DNA from: CAYMZZ01 sp044463125
GTDB taxonomy: Bacteria; Bacteroidota; Bacteroidia; Chitinophagales; Chitinophagaceae
Assembly: GCA_044463125.1 (NCBI GenBank)
Contig: JBIQMS010000015.1
Location: 1-64,000, forward strand
Length of the DNA: 64,000 bases
Direction: 5' to 3'
Under the pieces are notes generated by a model. That model ran no database searches, was not told the DNA's origin, and saw only the letters and a program-made list of their open reading frames with translations. Within the stretch, counting starts at the first letter, position 1; the number at the start of each line of letters is the position of its first letter. Shown here piece after piece: positions 35,540-44,248 of the stretch. The position numbers were made by a program, and so were the translations under genes.

Positions 35540-36487
35540 ATGAAACCGATAAAATACCTGGCCCGCCTCAGTTTCCTGTTTGCCTTGCTGGCAGGATGGG
35601 TGGCCTGTAACAAGCCGGATGATATCAGTATTCCGGAAGAAGAAACCATCTACATGCCACAGGCAGTAGGTAACCGCAGCGCGGTGAAGCTGATGCTGGT
35701 GGATGAACCTTATGAGTTTTCCTTTGGCGCCGCCTATGGTGGTTTGGAAACACCTGGTGATGATATCAACCTCAATTTTGAACTGGCCCCCAATCTGGTA
35801 GATGCCTATAATGCCGCTAACGGCACCAGCTATGAATTGCTGCCACAGGCAAGCTATACGGTGTCGGGTCTCACTTCTTCCATAAAAGCGGGCCATACCA
35901 CTTCGGAGCCCCTGGTAATCGCCGTAGCTTCGAAGGAACTGGCTATGGGTGGAAAATACATTTTGCCTGTTCGGCTGGTATCCGCCTCCGCGGGAAAAAT
36001 TGATCCGGATAAGCAAATTACCTATTTCCGCATTGATGATGTAATTCGTAAGGAAACCGATGTTACCAAGAAGGGTGTACTCACCGTTTCGGACGAGAAT
36101 ACATCGAACCCCAATGAAGCTTCCGTGAAATTGGTGGATGGAGATATCAATACCAAATATCTCACATTCAACTACACGCCCAATCTTTGGCTGCAGTTGT
36201 ATTTCGATACGCCGGAAGTGCTGGGTGCCTACACTTTCACCTCTGGCAACGATGCCTCGGGCCGTGATCCCAAGAGCTGGCGCGTGCTGGCTTCGGATGA
36301 TGAAACCAACTGGGTGGAGCTCGACAACCGGACCAACGAAATGTTTAACAGCCGGAAAGAAACCCGTTTCTTCGAATTCATCAACGAAACAGCATACAAA
36401 TATTACCGGATCAATATTACTGAGCGACGTGATGCAGGCAATGGTCTGTTCCAGATGAGCGAATGGCGCGTGATTACCTTTAAGTAA
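35540..36487 (+). CDS. DUF1735 lipoprotein with C-terminal discoidin (F5/8 type C) domain
   Basis: This 315-residue lipoprotein (Cys23 in GWVACNK) has an N-terminal DUF1735/BT_3987-like beta domain (about 30-170: VNILVDE-like strands, YELLPQASYTVSGL, GKYILPVRLVSA). A discoidin-like carbohydrate-binding domain follows (about 185-315: VDGDINTKYL, RDPKSWRVLASDDETNW, AYKYYRINI). Such proteins are surface glycan-binding partners of SusC/SusD in loci that handle mannose-rich N-glycans. The discoidin part is clearly related to that of the next gene product. A strong terminator follows. Confidence 0.85.
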   Translation: MKPIKYLARLSFLFALLAGWVACNKPDDISIPEEETIYMPQAVGNRSAVKLMLVDEPYEFSFGAAYGGLETPGDDINLNFELAPNLVDAYNAANGTSYELLPQASYTVSGLTSSIKAGHTTSEPLVIAVASKELAMGGKYILPVRLVSASAGKIDPDKQITYFRIDDVIRKETDVTKKGVLTVSDENTSNPNEASVKLVDGDINTKYLTFNYTPNLWLQLYFDTPEVLGAYTFTSGNDASGRDPKSWRVLASDDETNWVELDNRTNEMFNSRKETRFFEFINETAYKYYRINITERRDAGNGLFQMSEWRVITFK

Positions 36488-36501
36488 ATAAAATCCTACT
36501 A

Positions 36502-36545
36502 AACAGCACTCCCGCTATAAAGAGGGTGGGAGTGCTGTTTTTTTT
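36502..36545 (+). terminator. Terminator after the DUF1735-discoidin gene
   Basis: AACAGCACTCCC and GGGAGTGCTGTT pair perfectly over 12 bp around a 14-nt loop, followed by a run of Ts. It could limit read-through from susCD into the downstream enzymes. Confidence 0.88.
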
Positions 36546-36566
36546 CATCCCAAACCTTCCTGGCAA

Positions 36567-37988
36567 ATGCGCATGTATTCAATAGGCAGACCACTTGTAC
36601 TGGGCCTGCTCGGATTGCTATGTTCCTGTTCCAAACAAAAAATCAGTCAGTCGGATCCTCCGCCTGATCCGCCACCCAATCCTCCCAATCCGGTGAGCTG
36701 GCCGCCTGCTACCTGGCGCGAACATTGGTTTGAGCATAATCAACTCGTAAAAAAAGTATTTCACAATAACAATATCGCCGTTTACTACGACGATGATGTA
36801 AGCCGCACGGCCACCTGGCCTTTTCAATTTATAGATAGTGTCTGGACCTATACCAAACAGGTTTATGGTCAATTCGGGCCCACGGATTCGGTGAACCTGC
36901 TCTTTACCGTTCTGCATACCAATAAATATGGCGGTGGCCATCCCTTCACCTATTTCGATGCCGGCCACGACTACCGCAATGGCATTGATATTGGTCTTGG
37001 CGCCAATGCCTGGGTAAACCAAACGGATCAGGAAACGGATATTATTGTTCACGAGATCGCGCATATTGTGGAAGGCGCATCGAAGAACGTGAAAGAATCA
37101 CCGGCTTTCGATATTTGGGGCGATAGTAAATGGGCGGAGATATTCATTTACGATGTGTACGACTATATGAATCGGGCCAATAAGAAGAGCAATGCGCATG
37201 CCTTATTCAGCGGGCAAACCGAAACCTTTCCACGCGCCGGCACGGCCTGGTACCGGCATTGGTTTTTTCCCGTTTACCAGCAACACGAAGGCGCGAAAGT
37301 GTTGAATCGTTTTTTTGAATTGCTGGCTGCGCATTTTCCCCAACGCAATATCAGCAAGGGGAAGGAGTACACCCGGCGAATGAATTTCGGTGAGTTTGTT
37401 CATTTCTGGAGTGGCGCCGCCGGTGTTGACCTGAGCCACCGGGCTCAATTGGCTTTTGGGACCAAAGACCGAAATGGGCAGGACTGGCTGGCACAATTGG
37501 CCCAGGCCAAATCGGCTTATGGATCGATTAGTTACGAAACGGTGGATAGCCATTTCGGAACAGATCACTCCGCTGGCGCTTCCGTATCCGTAAGTTCGGA
37601 AAATGTGAACGGAGCCAATGGCGCGGAAGGTTCCGCCAGGCTTACTGATATGGATCTTCAGACAAAATATTTCAGCAATGCCTATGATGCCAATAGCTGG
37701 ATACAACAAACCATGCCCAACCCTGTTGTCGTGAACAGCTATATGCTTAGCTCGGCCAATGACCATACCGACCGCGATCCGAAGAGCTGGGAGTTGTTGG
37801 GATCCAACGACGAGCTGAACTGGACATCGCTGGACCAGCGAAGCAACCAGGTATTTTATTATCGCCACGATATGAAGCAGTACGACCTGACCAATTCGCA
37901 GGCCTACAAATATTACCGGTTGAAGATTACGGCCAATGGCGGAAGCCCCGATATTCAACTGGGAGAATGGCGGCTCTATGAGAAATAA
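36567..37988 (+). CDS. Putative HExxH metallopeptidase lipoprotein with discoidin domain
   Basis: This 473-residue lipoprotein (lipobox LLCSC) carries a proline-rich linker (PPPDPPPNPPNP). The catalytic-looking domain (about 50-330) contains HEIAH (162-166) and a possible third zinc ligand E191 in SKWAEIF, a gluzincin-like spacing. A discoidin domain (about 345-473) closes the protein and closely resembles that of the upstream gene (RDPKSWELLGSNDELNW, AYKYYRLKI). I cannot name the peptidase family with confidence; it is distantly like the BSP peptidase two genes downstream. It probably cuts protein at the cell surface while the discoidin domain holds a glycan. It follows a terminator, so it may have its own promoter. 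Confidence 0.7.
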   Translation: MRMYSIGRPLVLGLLGLLCSCSKQKISQSDPPPDPPPNPPNPVSWPPATWREHWFEHNQLVKKVFHNNNIAVYYDDDVSRTATWPFQFIDSVWTYTKQVYGQFGPTDSVNLLFTVLHTNKYGGGHPFTYFDAGHDYRNGIDIGLGANAWVNQTDQETDIIVHEIAHIVEGASKNVKESPAFDIWGDSKWAEIFIYDVYDYMNRANKKSNAHALFSGQTETFPRAGTAWYRHWFFPVYQQHEGAKVLNRFFELLAAHFPQRNISKGKEYTRRMNFGEFVHFWSGAAGVDLSHRAQLAFGTKDRNGQDWLAQLAQAKSAYGSISYETVDSHFGTDHSAGASVSVSSENVNGANGAEGSARLTDMDLQTKYFSNAYDANSWIQQTMPNPVVVNSYMLSSANDHTDRDPKSWELLGSNDELNWTSLDQRSNQVFYYRHDMKQYDLTNSQAYKYYRLKITANGGSPDIQLGEWRLYEK

Positions 37989-38004
37989 CAGGGAAAGATC
38001 ATTT

Positions 38005-38016
38005 GGCATCCATTAA
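38005..38016. promoter_or_regulatory. GGCATCCATTAA motif upstream of GH92, copy 2
   Basis: Exact second copy of the 12-bp word found at 30415-30426, here in the 111-nt gap before the first GH92 gene. The following bases, CAGTTATG compared with TAGCAATG at copy 1, are partly alike, and GTTAGG lies nearby. Confidence 0.35.
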
Positions 38017-38099
38017 CAGTTATGTGAAAATCTGTTAGGTATATAGTTGCCTCGAGTCGAGTACCTTTAGGGCCTATCGTTCATACGTAAAACTGATCT

Positions 38100-40400
38100 A
38101 TGTTCAAGAAACTGACAGGAATCCTTTGTCTGCTTGCCTGCAGCCTGCTGTCGCAGGCCCAATCTGCGAAGAAAGCCGAGCCCGTGGATTATGTGAATAT
38201 TTTGATGGGTACCGACTCAAAGTACAGTCTCTCCAATGGTAATACATACCCGGCTATCGGCCGACCCTGGGGTATGAATCTGTGGACGCCTCAAACCGGA
38301 CGCAATGGCAATGGCTGGCAATACACGTATAGCGCCGACAAGATTCAGGGCTTTAAACAAACCCATCAGCCCTCGCCCTGGATGAACGATTATGGTATGT
38401 TTTCCCTGATGCCGGTAACAGGTAAGCCGGTTGCCGAACAGGAAAAAAGGGCCAGTTGGTTTTCGCATAAAACCGAACAGACCACTCCATACTACTACAG
38501 CGTGTACCTCGCCGATCATGATGTAACAACGGAGATAACGCCCACCGAACGTGCGGCCATTTTCCGTTTTACTTTTCCCAAAACTGATAGCGCTTTTGTG
38601 GTAGTGGACGCGTTTGATAAGGAATCCTATGTGGAAATCATTCCCGCGCAAAACCGGATCATAGGTTACTCCACCAAGTACAGCCGCGGCAACCTGAAAA
38701 ACTTCCGCAATTATTTTATCATACAGTTTGATCGGCCCTTTACCTATACCGGCACCTGGACCGAAAGCGAGTTGATGCCCGGTGAGCTCAAGCTGACCAA
38801 CGATAAGAACAGCGGCGCCATTGTAGGCTTTTCTATCAACCGCAGGGGTGAGCAGGTGCAGGCGCGCGTGGCTTCTTCTTTTATCAGCCCCGAGCAGGCA
38901 GCGATTAACCTGAAAGAATTAGGAAACAAAAGCTTTGATGCCGTGAAGCAGGAAGGCCGGGATATCTGGAACAAGACCCTGGGACGCATTAAAGTGGAAT
39001 CCGACAACCTCGATCAGTTGCGCACTTTTTATTCCTGTCTCTATCGCATGGTATTCTTTCCGAACAAACTGTATGAGATAGATGCTGCCGGCAATATCGT
39101 GCATTATAGCCCCTACAACGGAAAAGTAATGCCGGGCTATATGTTTGCCGGTACCGGTTTCTGGGATACTTTCCGTGCACTCTATCCCTTCCTCAACCTG
39201 GTGTATCCTTCCATCAACCGCGAGATGCAGGAAGGACTGATCAACGACTATAAGGAGGGTGGATTTTTGCCAGAGTGGAGCAGCCCGGGCTTCGCGGATA
39301 TCATGATAGGCAATAATTCCGCAAGCGTGGTTTCCGATGCGTATATGAAGGGACTGCGTGGCTACGATATCAATACGCTTTATGAAGCCCTCCTGAATGG
39401 CGCCAACAACGAAGGACCCATTACAGCGGTAGGTCGCAAGGGTGTGGAGTATTACAATAAACTGGGTTATGTGCCTTACGATGTCAAGATCAATGAGAAC
39501 GCTGCACGCACCCTCGAATACGCTTACGACGATTTTACCATCTATCAGTTGGCCAAAGCCCTGAACCGCCCCAAAGAGGAGCAGGAGCTCTATCGCCAGC
39601 GCAGTCTCAATTACAAGAACCTTTTTGATCCCCAGCATAAGCTCATGCGCGGTAAGAATAAGGATGGCCAGTTTCAGGCGCCTTTCAATCCGCTGAAATG
39701 GGGCGATGCTTTTACCGAAGGAAATAGCTGGCACTATTCCTGGAGTGTTTTTCACGACATCAATGGTCTGATAGGACTCATGGGGGGTAAGCAGGAATTT
39801 GTGGGCATGCTCGACTCCGTTTTCAATATGCCCCCCGACTTTGACCCCAGCTATTATGGCGGCGTTATCCACGAGATCCGGGAAATGCAGATCATGAATA
39901 TGGGTCAGTATGCGCATGGCAACCAGCCCATACAGCATATGCCCTATCTCTACAACTATGCAGGGCAACCCTGGAAATCGCAGTACTGGGTGAGGGAAGT
40001 AATGGACAAATTATACAAAGCCACACCCGACGGCTATTGTGGTGATGAAGACAATGGACAGACATCGGCTTGGTATGTGTTTTCGGCCATGGGCTTTTAC
40101 CCGGTTTGTCCAGGCACTGATCAGTACGTATTGGGTTCACCCTTGTTTAAGAAAATGACCGTGGAACTGGAGAATGGAAAGCAATTGATCGTGGAAGCGG
40201 CGAACAATAATGCGGACACCCGCTATGTGAAAAGTTTGAAGCTGAATAAAAAGAATTATACCAAAAACTGGATCAGCCATTTTGATATTATGAAAGGCAT
40301 GCGACTGGAATTTACGATGAGCGCGGAGCCGGAAAAAAACCGGGGCGTGCAGGATTCGGATTTCCCTTATTCCCTGTCAACTGCTGAATCTATCCCATAA
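38100..40400 (+). CDS. GH92 family alpha-mannosidase
   Basis: This 766-residue exported enzyme releases mannose from alpha-linked mannosides by a calcium-dependent inverting mechanism. The N-terminal signal sequence contains both LLAC and SQAQ, so it may be a lipoprotein or fully secreted. GH92 features are YVNILMGTD at the start, FWDTFRALYPFLNLVYP, RTLEYAYDDFTIYQLAKAL, EGNSWHYSWSVFHD and the acidic motif GDEDNGQTSAWYVFSAMGF (about 646-664). It is a distant paralogue of the third gene downstream. It lies 12 nt before the BSP gene, so these form one unit. Confidence 0.93.
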   Translation: MFKKLTGILCLLACSLLSQAQSAKKAEPVDYVNILMGTDSKYSLSNGNTYPAIGRPWGMNLWTPQTGRNGNGWQYTYSADKIQGFKQTHQPSPWMNDYGMFSLMPVTGKPVAEQEKRASWFSHKTEQTTPYYYSVYLADHDVTTEITPTERAAIFRFTFPKTDSAFVVVDAFDKESYVEIIPAQNRIIGYSTKYSRGNLKNFRNYFIIQFDRPFTYTGTWTESELMPGELKLTNDKNSGAIVGFSINRRGEQVQARVASSFISPEQAAINLKELGNKSFDAVKQEGRDIWNKTLGRIKVESDNLDQLRTFYSCLYRMVFFPNKLYEIDAAGNIVHYSPYNGKVMPGYMFAGTGFWDTFRALYPFLNLVYPSINREMQEGLINDYKEGGFLPEWSSPGFADIMIGNNSASVVSDAYMKGLRGYDINTLYEALLNGANNEGPITAVGRKGVEYYNKLGYVPYDVKINENAARTLEYAYDDFTIYQLAKALNRPKEEQELYRQRSLNYKNLFDPQHKLMRGKNKDGQFQAPFNPLKWGDAFTEGNSWHYSWSVFHDINGLIGLMGGKQEFVGMLDSVFNMPPDFDPSYYGGVIHEIREMQIMNMGQYAHGNQPIQHMPYLYNYAGQPWKSQYWVREVMDKLYKATPDGYCGDEDNGQTSAWYVFSAMGFYPVCPGTDQYVLGSPLFKKMTVELENGKQLIVEAANNNADTRYVKSLKLNKKNYTKNWISHFDIMKGMRLEFTMSAEPEKNRGVQDSDFPYSLSTAESIP

Positions 40401-40411
40401 ACAACAGAAAT

Positions 40412-41140
40412 ATGAAAAGCAAAAAGCTATGGCTGGGGGCCCTGCTCCTGGCGGGAACTCTTTATGCCTCCGCGCAGCGGGGTGAATCCGGTCGCTGGGA
40501 TCGCGACGATAAGGATGTGGTGCGACGCGACACCCTGACGCAGAATGGCTATACACTTATTTGGGTTGAAAAGCTGGAAGACTTCAGTGATAGTACACGT
40601 GCAAGAATGATCCGCACTTTTTTTCAAACCTATCCGGCACAGGCCGCCATCTATAATCCCGAAAGCCGCAAAACAGTACGGATCGTGATGGACCCGGGCT
40701 ATAAAGGCGTGGCCGCTGCGGGCAGCGGTGTCATTCGCGTCAACCCCGACTGGATGAAAAAAAATCCGGAAGATATTGATGTGGTTACGCACGAGGGCAT
40801 GCATATCGTGCAATCCTATCCCGGAGGAGCCGGTCCGGGCTGGGTTACCGAGGGTGTTGCCGATTATGTACGCTACAAAATGGGAGTAAACAATGCGGCC
40901 GGCAACTGGTCGCTACCGGCTCTGCGGGAAAATCATCACTATACCAATGCCTACCGCGTTACTGCCCGCTTTTTTGTGTGGATAGAGTACAAGCATGGCG
41001 ATGGTTTGGTGAAAAAGCTGGATCATGCCATGCGCAGCAAAGAGTACAGTGAAGAATTCTGGAAAACGCATACCGGTAAAACGGTAGATGAACTCTGGGC
41101 AGACTATAAGGCCGATCCGGCTCTTCCCGCTCAGCCCTGA
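40412..41140 (+). CDS. Basic secretory protein (BSP)-family peptidase
   Basis: This 242-residue exported protein has a signal peptide ending near LYASAQR. The BSP domain has VRIVMDPGYKGVAA, the zinc motif HEGMH (127-131) with third ligand E147 in GWVTEGVADYVRY, and FFVWIEYKHGDGLVKKLD. BSP proteins are thought to be secreted metallopeptidases. Placed between two alpha-mannosidases, it probably digests the protein part of mannosylated glycoproteins; that is an inference from context. Confidence 0.85.
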   Translation: MKSKKLWLGALLLAGTLYASAQRGESGRWDRDDKDVVRRDTLTQNGYTLIWVEKLEDFSDSTRARMIRTFFQTYPAQAAIYNPESRKTVRIVMDPGYKGVAAAGSGVIRVNPDWMKKNPEDIDVVTHEGMHIVQSYPGGAGPGWVTEGVADYVRYKMGVNNAAGNWSLPALRENHHYTNAYRVTARFFVWIEYKHGDGLVKKLDHAMRSKEYSEEFWKTHTGKTVDELWADYKADPALPAQP

Positions 41141-41167
41141 TCAATAATGGTGCATCCCTAATTTTTT

Positions 41168-43477
41168 ATGAATAGAACAGTGATGTTGTACAAAGCAATA
41201 CTTTCGAGTTTCATCTTATTTGCAGGCGCCTCATCAATGGCGCAATCGCCCAACCTGCTGCCTTATGTGAACCCTTTGATAGGTACCAAAGGCATGGGGC
41301 ATGTATATCCCGGCGCCACGGTTCCCTTTGGTATGGTGCAACTGAGTCCCGACACGGATACCATTCCCTATGCTGTAAACGGGCGTTACAATCCCGACGT
41401 GTATAAATACTGCGCGGGTTATCAATACAACGATCCTACCATTGTTGGCTTTAGTCACACCCATTTCAACGGTACGGGGCATTCCGACCTGGGCGATTTT
41501 CTGATCATGCCTACTGTGGGACCGCTGCAATTGAATCCCGGAACGGCGGATAATCCCGCATCGGGTTTCCGGAGCGCCTATTCGCACGAGAGCGAAGTAG
41601 CGCAGCCCAATTACTATAAAGTGCTGCTGGAAGACCATAAGATTCAGGCAGAGTTGACGACCAGCACCAGGGTGGGCATGCATCAATATACTTTTCCGCA
41701 ATCGAATGACGCGCATATCATCCTCGACCTGATGAGCGGGATCTATAACTATGATGGAAAAACCGTCTGGACTTTTGTGCGCGTGGAGAACGATACCCTG
41801 GTTACCGGCTATCGGCAAACCAATGGCTGGGGGCGTACGCGTATTCTTTATTTTGCGATGAGTTTTTCAAAACCCTTTAAGGAATATGGCGCAAAGGATT
41901 TTTCGGGCAGGCAAACCTATCGCGGCTTTTGGGGTAAATGGGATCAGTCGAAGAACTTTCCCGAACTGGCGGGTAAGGCCCTGCGAATGTATTTTAATTT
42001 TGATACAGAAGAAGGAGAGAAAGTAAAAGTGAAGATGGCGCTATCGGCCGTGAACACAAAAGGCGCCTTATTGAACCTTCGTACCGAAACACCGGGCTGG
42101 GATTTTGAACAGGTAAAAAAGCAAGGACAGCAGCAATGGCAGGAGGAACTTGCCAAAGTGCAGTTGGATGCCAGCGAATCCGATAAGGTCAATTTCTACA
42201 CCGCCCTTTACCACGCATTTATCAACCCAACCGTTTATATGGATGTGGATGGACAGTATCGTGGACTCGATCAGCAAATACATCAGGCCAAAGGATTTGT
42301 GAACTATACCACTTTCTCTCTTTGGGATACGTATCGCGCGCTGCACCCGCTCTTCAACGTACTTCAACCCAAAAGAAATGCGGATGGCGTACAATCCATG
42401 CTGGCGCATTATGACCAAAGTACCTTGAAGATGCTGCCCATCTGGAGCAATTCCGCCAATGAAAACTGGTGTATGACGGGCTACCATGCCGTATCGGTGC
42501 TGGCCGATGCTGTCGTAAAGAACAATACCGGGTTTGATCCGGCAAAAGCTTTGGATGCGGCGGTAACCACCGCGCGCAACCGGCGCTACGATGGGGTAGG
42601 GGATTATATGGATAAGGGTTATATACCGGTTGACCGGAATGGAACGGGCGTATCTACTACGCTCGAGTATGCATATGATGACTGGGCCATCGCGCAGTTG
42701 GCGCTTAAGCTGGGCAGAAAGGATATTTATGAAGAATTCATCCAACGATCTGGCAACTATAAGAATTTGTTTGATCCCGTTTCAGGTTTTATGCGTGGCC
42801 GCCTCAGCGATGGAGGTTTCCGGCAAAAATTCGATCCGCTGCGTACGCATGGCGAAGGATTTATTGAAGGCAATGCCTGGAACTTTTCGCTATTTGTGCC
42901 GCATGATCCGGAAGCCCTGGCCGGCTTATTGGGAGGACCTAAAAAACTCAGGACTTATCTCGATACACTCTTCGGTATGCACCTGCCCGACAGCTATTTT
43001 GCCGGCACGGAAGATATCAGCCGCGATGGCATTATTGGTGGCTATGTACACGGCAACGAGCCCTCGCACCATGTGGCTTATCTCTACAACTGGACCGACC
43101 AGCCCTGGAAAACTCAGGAAAAAGTGCGCATGATTCTGCGCAATCAGTATCACAATGGCCCGGGAGGATTGGGGGGCAATGACGATGCGGGGCAAATGAG
43201 CGCCTGGTATATATTCAGCGCACTGGGCTTTTATCCGGTAGCACCGGGTTCTGTTGATTATCAGTTGGGCAGTCCGCTGATCAACAAAGCCAATTTGCAG
43301 TTGGAAAATGGCAAAAGGTTTTCAGTGGAAGCTGTGAACCAGTCGGAAAAGAATGTGTATGTTCAAAAAGTTACGTTGAACGGAAAACCCCTTAACCGGC
43401 TCCATATTACCCACGAAGAGATTATGCAGGGAGGAAAGCTGATGTTTTATATGACATCGAAGCCCCGGCGAAAATAG
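41168..43477 (+). CDS. GH92 family alpha-mannosidase, second copy
   Basis: This 769-residue exported enzyme has a signal peptide (about 1-25, ending SSMAQ). The GH92 start is YVNPLIGTKGMGHVYPGATV, followed by GFSHTHFNGTGHSDLGDF, FSLWDTYRALHPLFNV, EGNAWNFSLFVPHD and GNDDAGQMSAWYIFSALGF (about 668-686). It differs strongly from the first GH92, so the two probably have different linkage or aglycone preferences. It is the last gene of the locus and is convergent with the Rrf2 gene. Confidence 0.94.
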   Translation: MNRTVMLYKAILSSFILFAGASSMAQSPNLLPYVNPLIGTKGMGHVYPGATVPFGMVQLSPDTDTIPYAVNGRYNPDVYKYCAGYQYNDPTIVGFSHTHFNGTGHSDLGDFLIMPTVGPLQLNPGTADNPASGFRSAYSHESEVAQPNYYKVLLEDHKIQAELTTSTRVGMHQYTFPQSNDAHIILDLMSGIYNYDGKTVWTFVRVENDTLVTGYRQTNGWGRTRILYFAMSFSKPFKEYGAKDFSGRQTYRGFWGKWDQSKNFPELAGKALRMYFNFDTEEGEKVKVKMALSAVNTKGALLNLRTETPGWDFEQVKKQGQQQWQEELAKVQLDASESDKVNFYTALYHAFINPTVYMDVDGQYRGLDQQIHQAKGFVNYTTFSLWDTYRALHPLFNVLQPKRNADGVQSMLAHYDQSTLKMLPIWSNSANENWCMTGYHAVSVLADAVVKNNTGFDPAKALDAAVTTARNRRYDGVGDYMDKGYIPVDRNGTGVSTTLEYAYDDWAIAQLALKLGRKDIYEEFIQRSGNYKNLFDPVSGFMRGRLSDGGFRQKFDPLRTHGEGFIEGNAWNFSLFVPHDPEALAGLLGGPKKLRTYLDTLFGMHLPDSYFAGTEDISRDGIIGGYVHGNEPSHHVAYLYNWTDQPWKTQEKVRMILRNQYHNGPGGLGGNDDAGQMSAWYIFSALGFYPVAPGSVDYQLGSPLINKANLQLENGKRFSVEAVNQSEKNVYVQKVTLNGKPLNRLHITHEEIMQGGKLMFYMTSKPRRK

Positions 43478-43489
43478 TTTTACTCCGGC

Positions 43490-43921
43490 TTAGTTGATGA
43501 GGTAGGCCATACCATTATCCACCGGCTTGCACAAGTCGCCGATCTTTTGCTGGCGAAAAAGTTTCTCCAGTATATCGCGGGCTTCTTTATAGGTATGGTG
43601 GATAGGGCAGGGGCGGGTGGCGGAACATTTGGAAAGTCCCAGCCCGCATTCTTTAAAGGTCTCCGGTCCGTCGATGGTTTCCACAATGTTGATGATGGGA
43701 AGTTTTAGTTGTTCTTTCGTGATGTAGAATCCACCCGTTGGGCCTTTGGCGCTATGAATAATTTTTTGTTTTACGAGACTTTGCAACAATTTGCCGACCG
43801 TATGTTCGCTGGCGCGGATATGGTCGGCAATTTCCTTTACGCCTGATTTAGCGTCCGACTTATGACGGATAGCCAGGTATAGCACGGCCTTGATGGCGGT
43901 TTTGCAGGTGAGACTAAGCAT
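43490..43921 (-). CDS. Rrf2-family transcriptional regulator (NsrR-like)
   Basis: This 143-residue regulator has an N-terminal winged helix (about 1-65, with SEHTVGKLLQSLVKQKII as the recognition part). Three cysteines (C92, C99, C105) are spaced as in Fe-S cluster-binding NsrR/IscR proteins. Such regulators lose repression when nitric oxide or cluster damage alters the Fe-S centre. It is the last gene of the six-gene reverse operon headed by RIC and probably controls it. The stop of its neighbour abuts its start. Confidence 0.88.
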   Translation of the reverse strand: MLSLTCKTAIKAVLYLAIRHKSDAKSGVKEIADHIRASEHTVGKLLQSLVKQKIIHSAKGPTGGFYITKEQLKLPIINIVETIDGPETFKECGLGLSKCSATRPCPIHHTYKEARDILEKLFRQQKIGDLCKPVDNGMAYLIN

Positions 43922-44248
43922 TCATTCAGCATTTAAAAGTTGGCGGGCTTCCACCGATAGCATGGAATGATTCCATCGCGGATCGTAGCGCAGCATGATG
44001 GCCGCATCATATTCCGGCAATGCTTCCTGCAACGCCGCGCCGGCGGCATTGATGATGGATTCGCCCATGGGGCAAAATTGCGTGGTTAATGTCATCTCAC
44101 AAAAAACCGCCCGCTGCTTTTCATCAAAATGCAAGTCGTAGAGCAGGCCGAGGTCCACGATATTGATGCCCAGTTCCGGATCAATCACCGTACGCAGGGC
44201 ATCAACGGCCCTCCTTCTGATTTCCGTATCGTCTTTGCCATTAGCCAT
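43922..44248 (-). CDS. DUF59 / MIP18-family Fe-S cluster assembly factor
   Basis: This 108-residue cytosolic protein has the MIP18-type signature: DALRTVIDPELGINIVDLGL (about 16-35), EMTLTTQFCPMGESI with the reactive cysteine, and a C-terminal WNHSMLS segment. SufT/PaaD-like members help deliver Fe-S clusters to target proteins. It overlaps the upstream membrane-protein gene by 8 nt and abuts the Rrf2 gene, placing Fe-S maturation within the repair operon. Confidence 0.88.
   Translation of the reverse strand: MANGKDDTEIRRRAVDALRTVIDPELGINIVDLGLLYDLHFDEKQRAVFCEMTLTTQFCPMGESIINAAGAALQEALPEYDAAIMLRYDPRWNHSMLSVEARQLLNAE

Noticed and set aside
43478..43489. Bidirectional terminator between the second GH92 and Rrf2
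   Set aside because: The gap is only 12 nt and I see no stem with a T-tract. Termination there cannot be supported.
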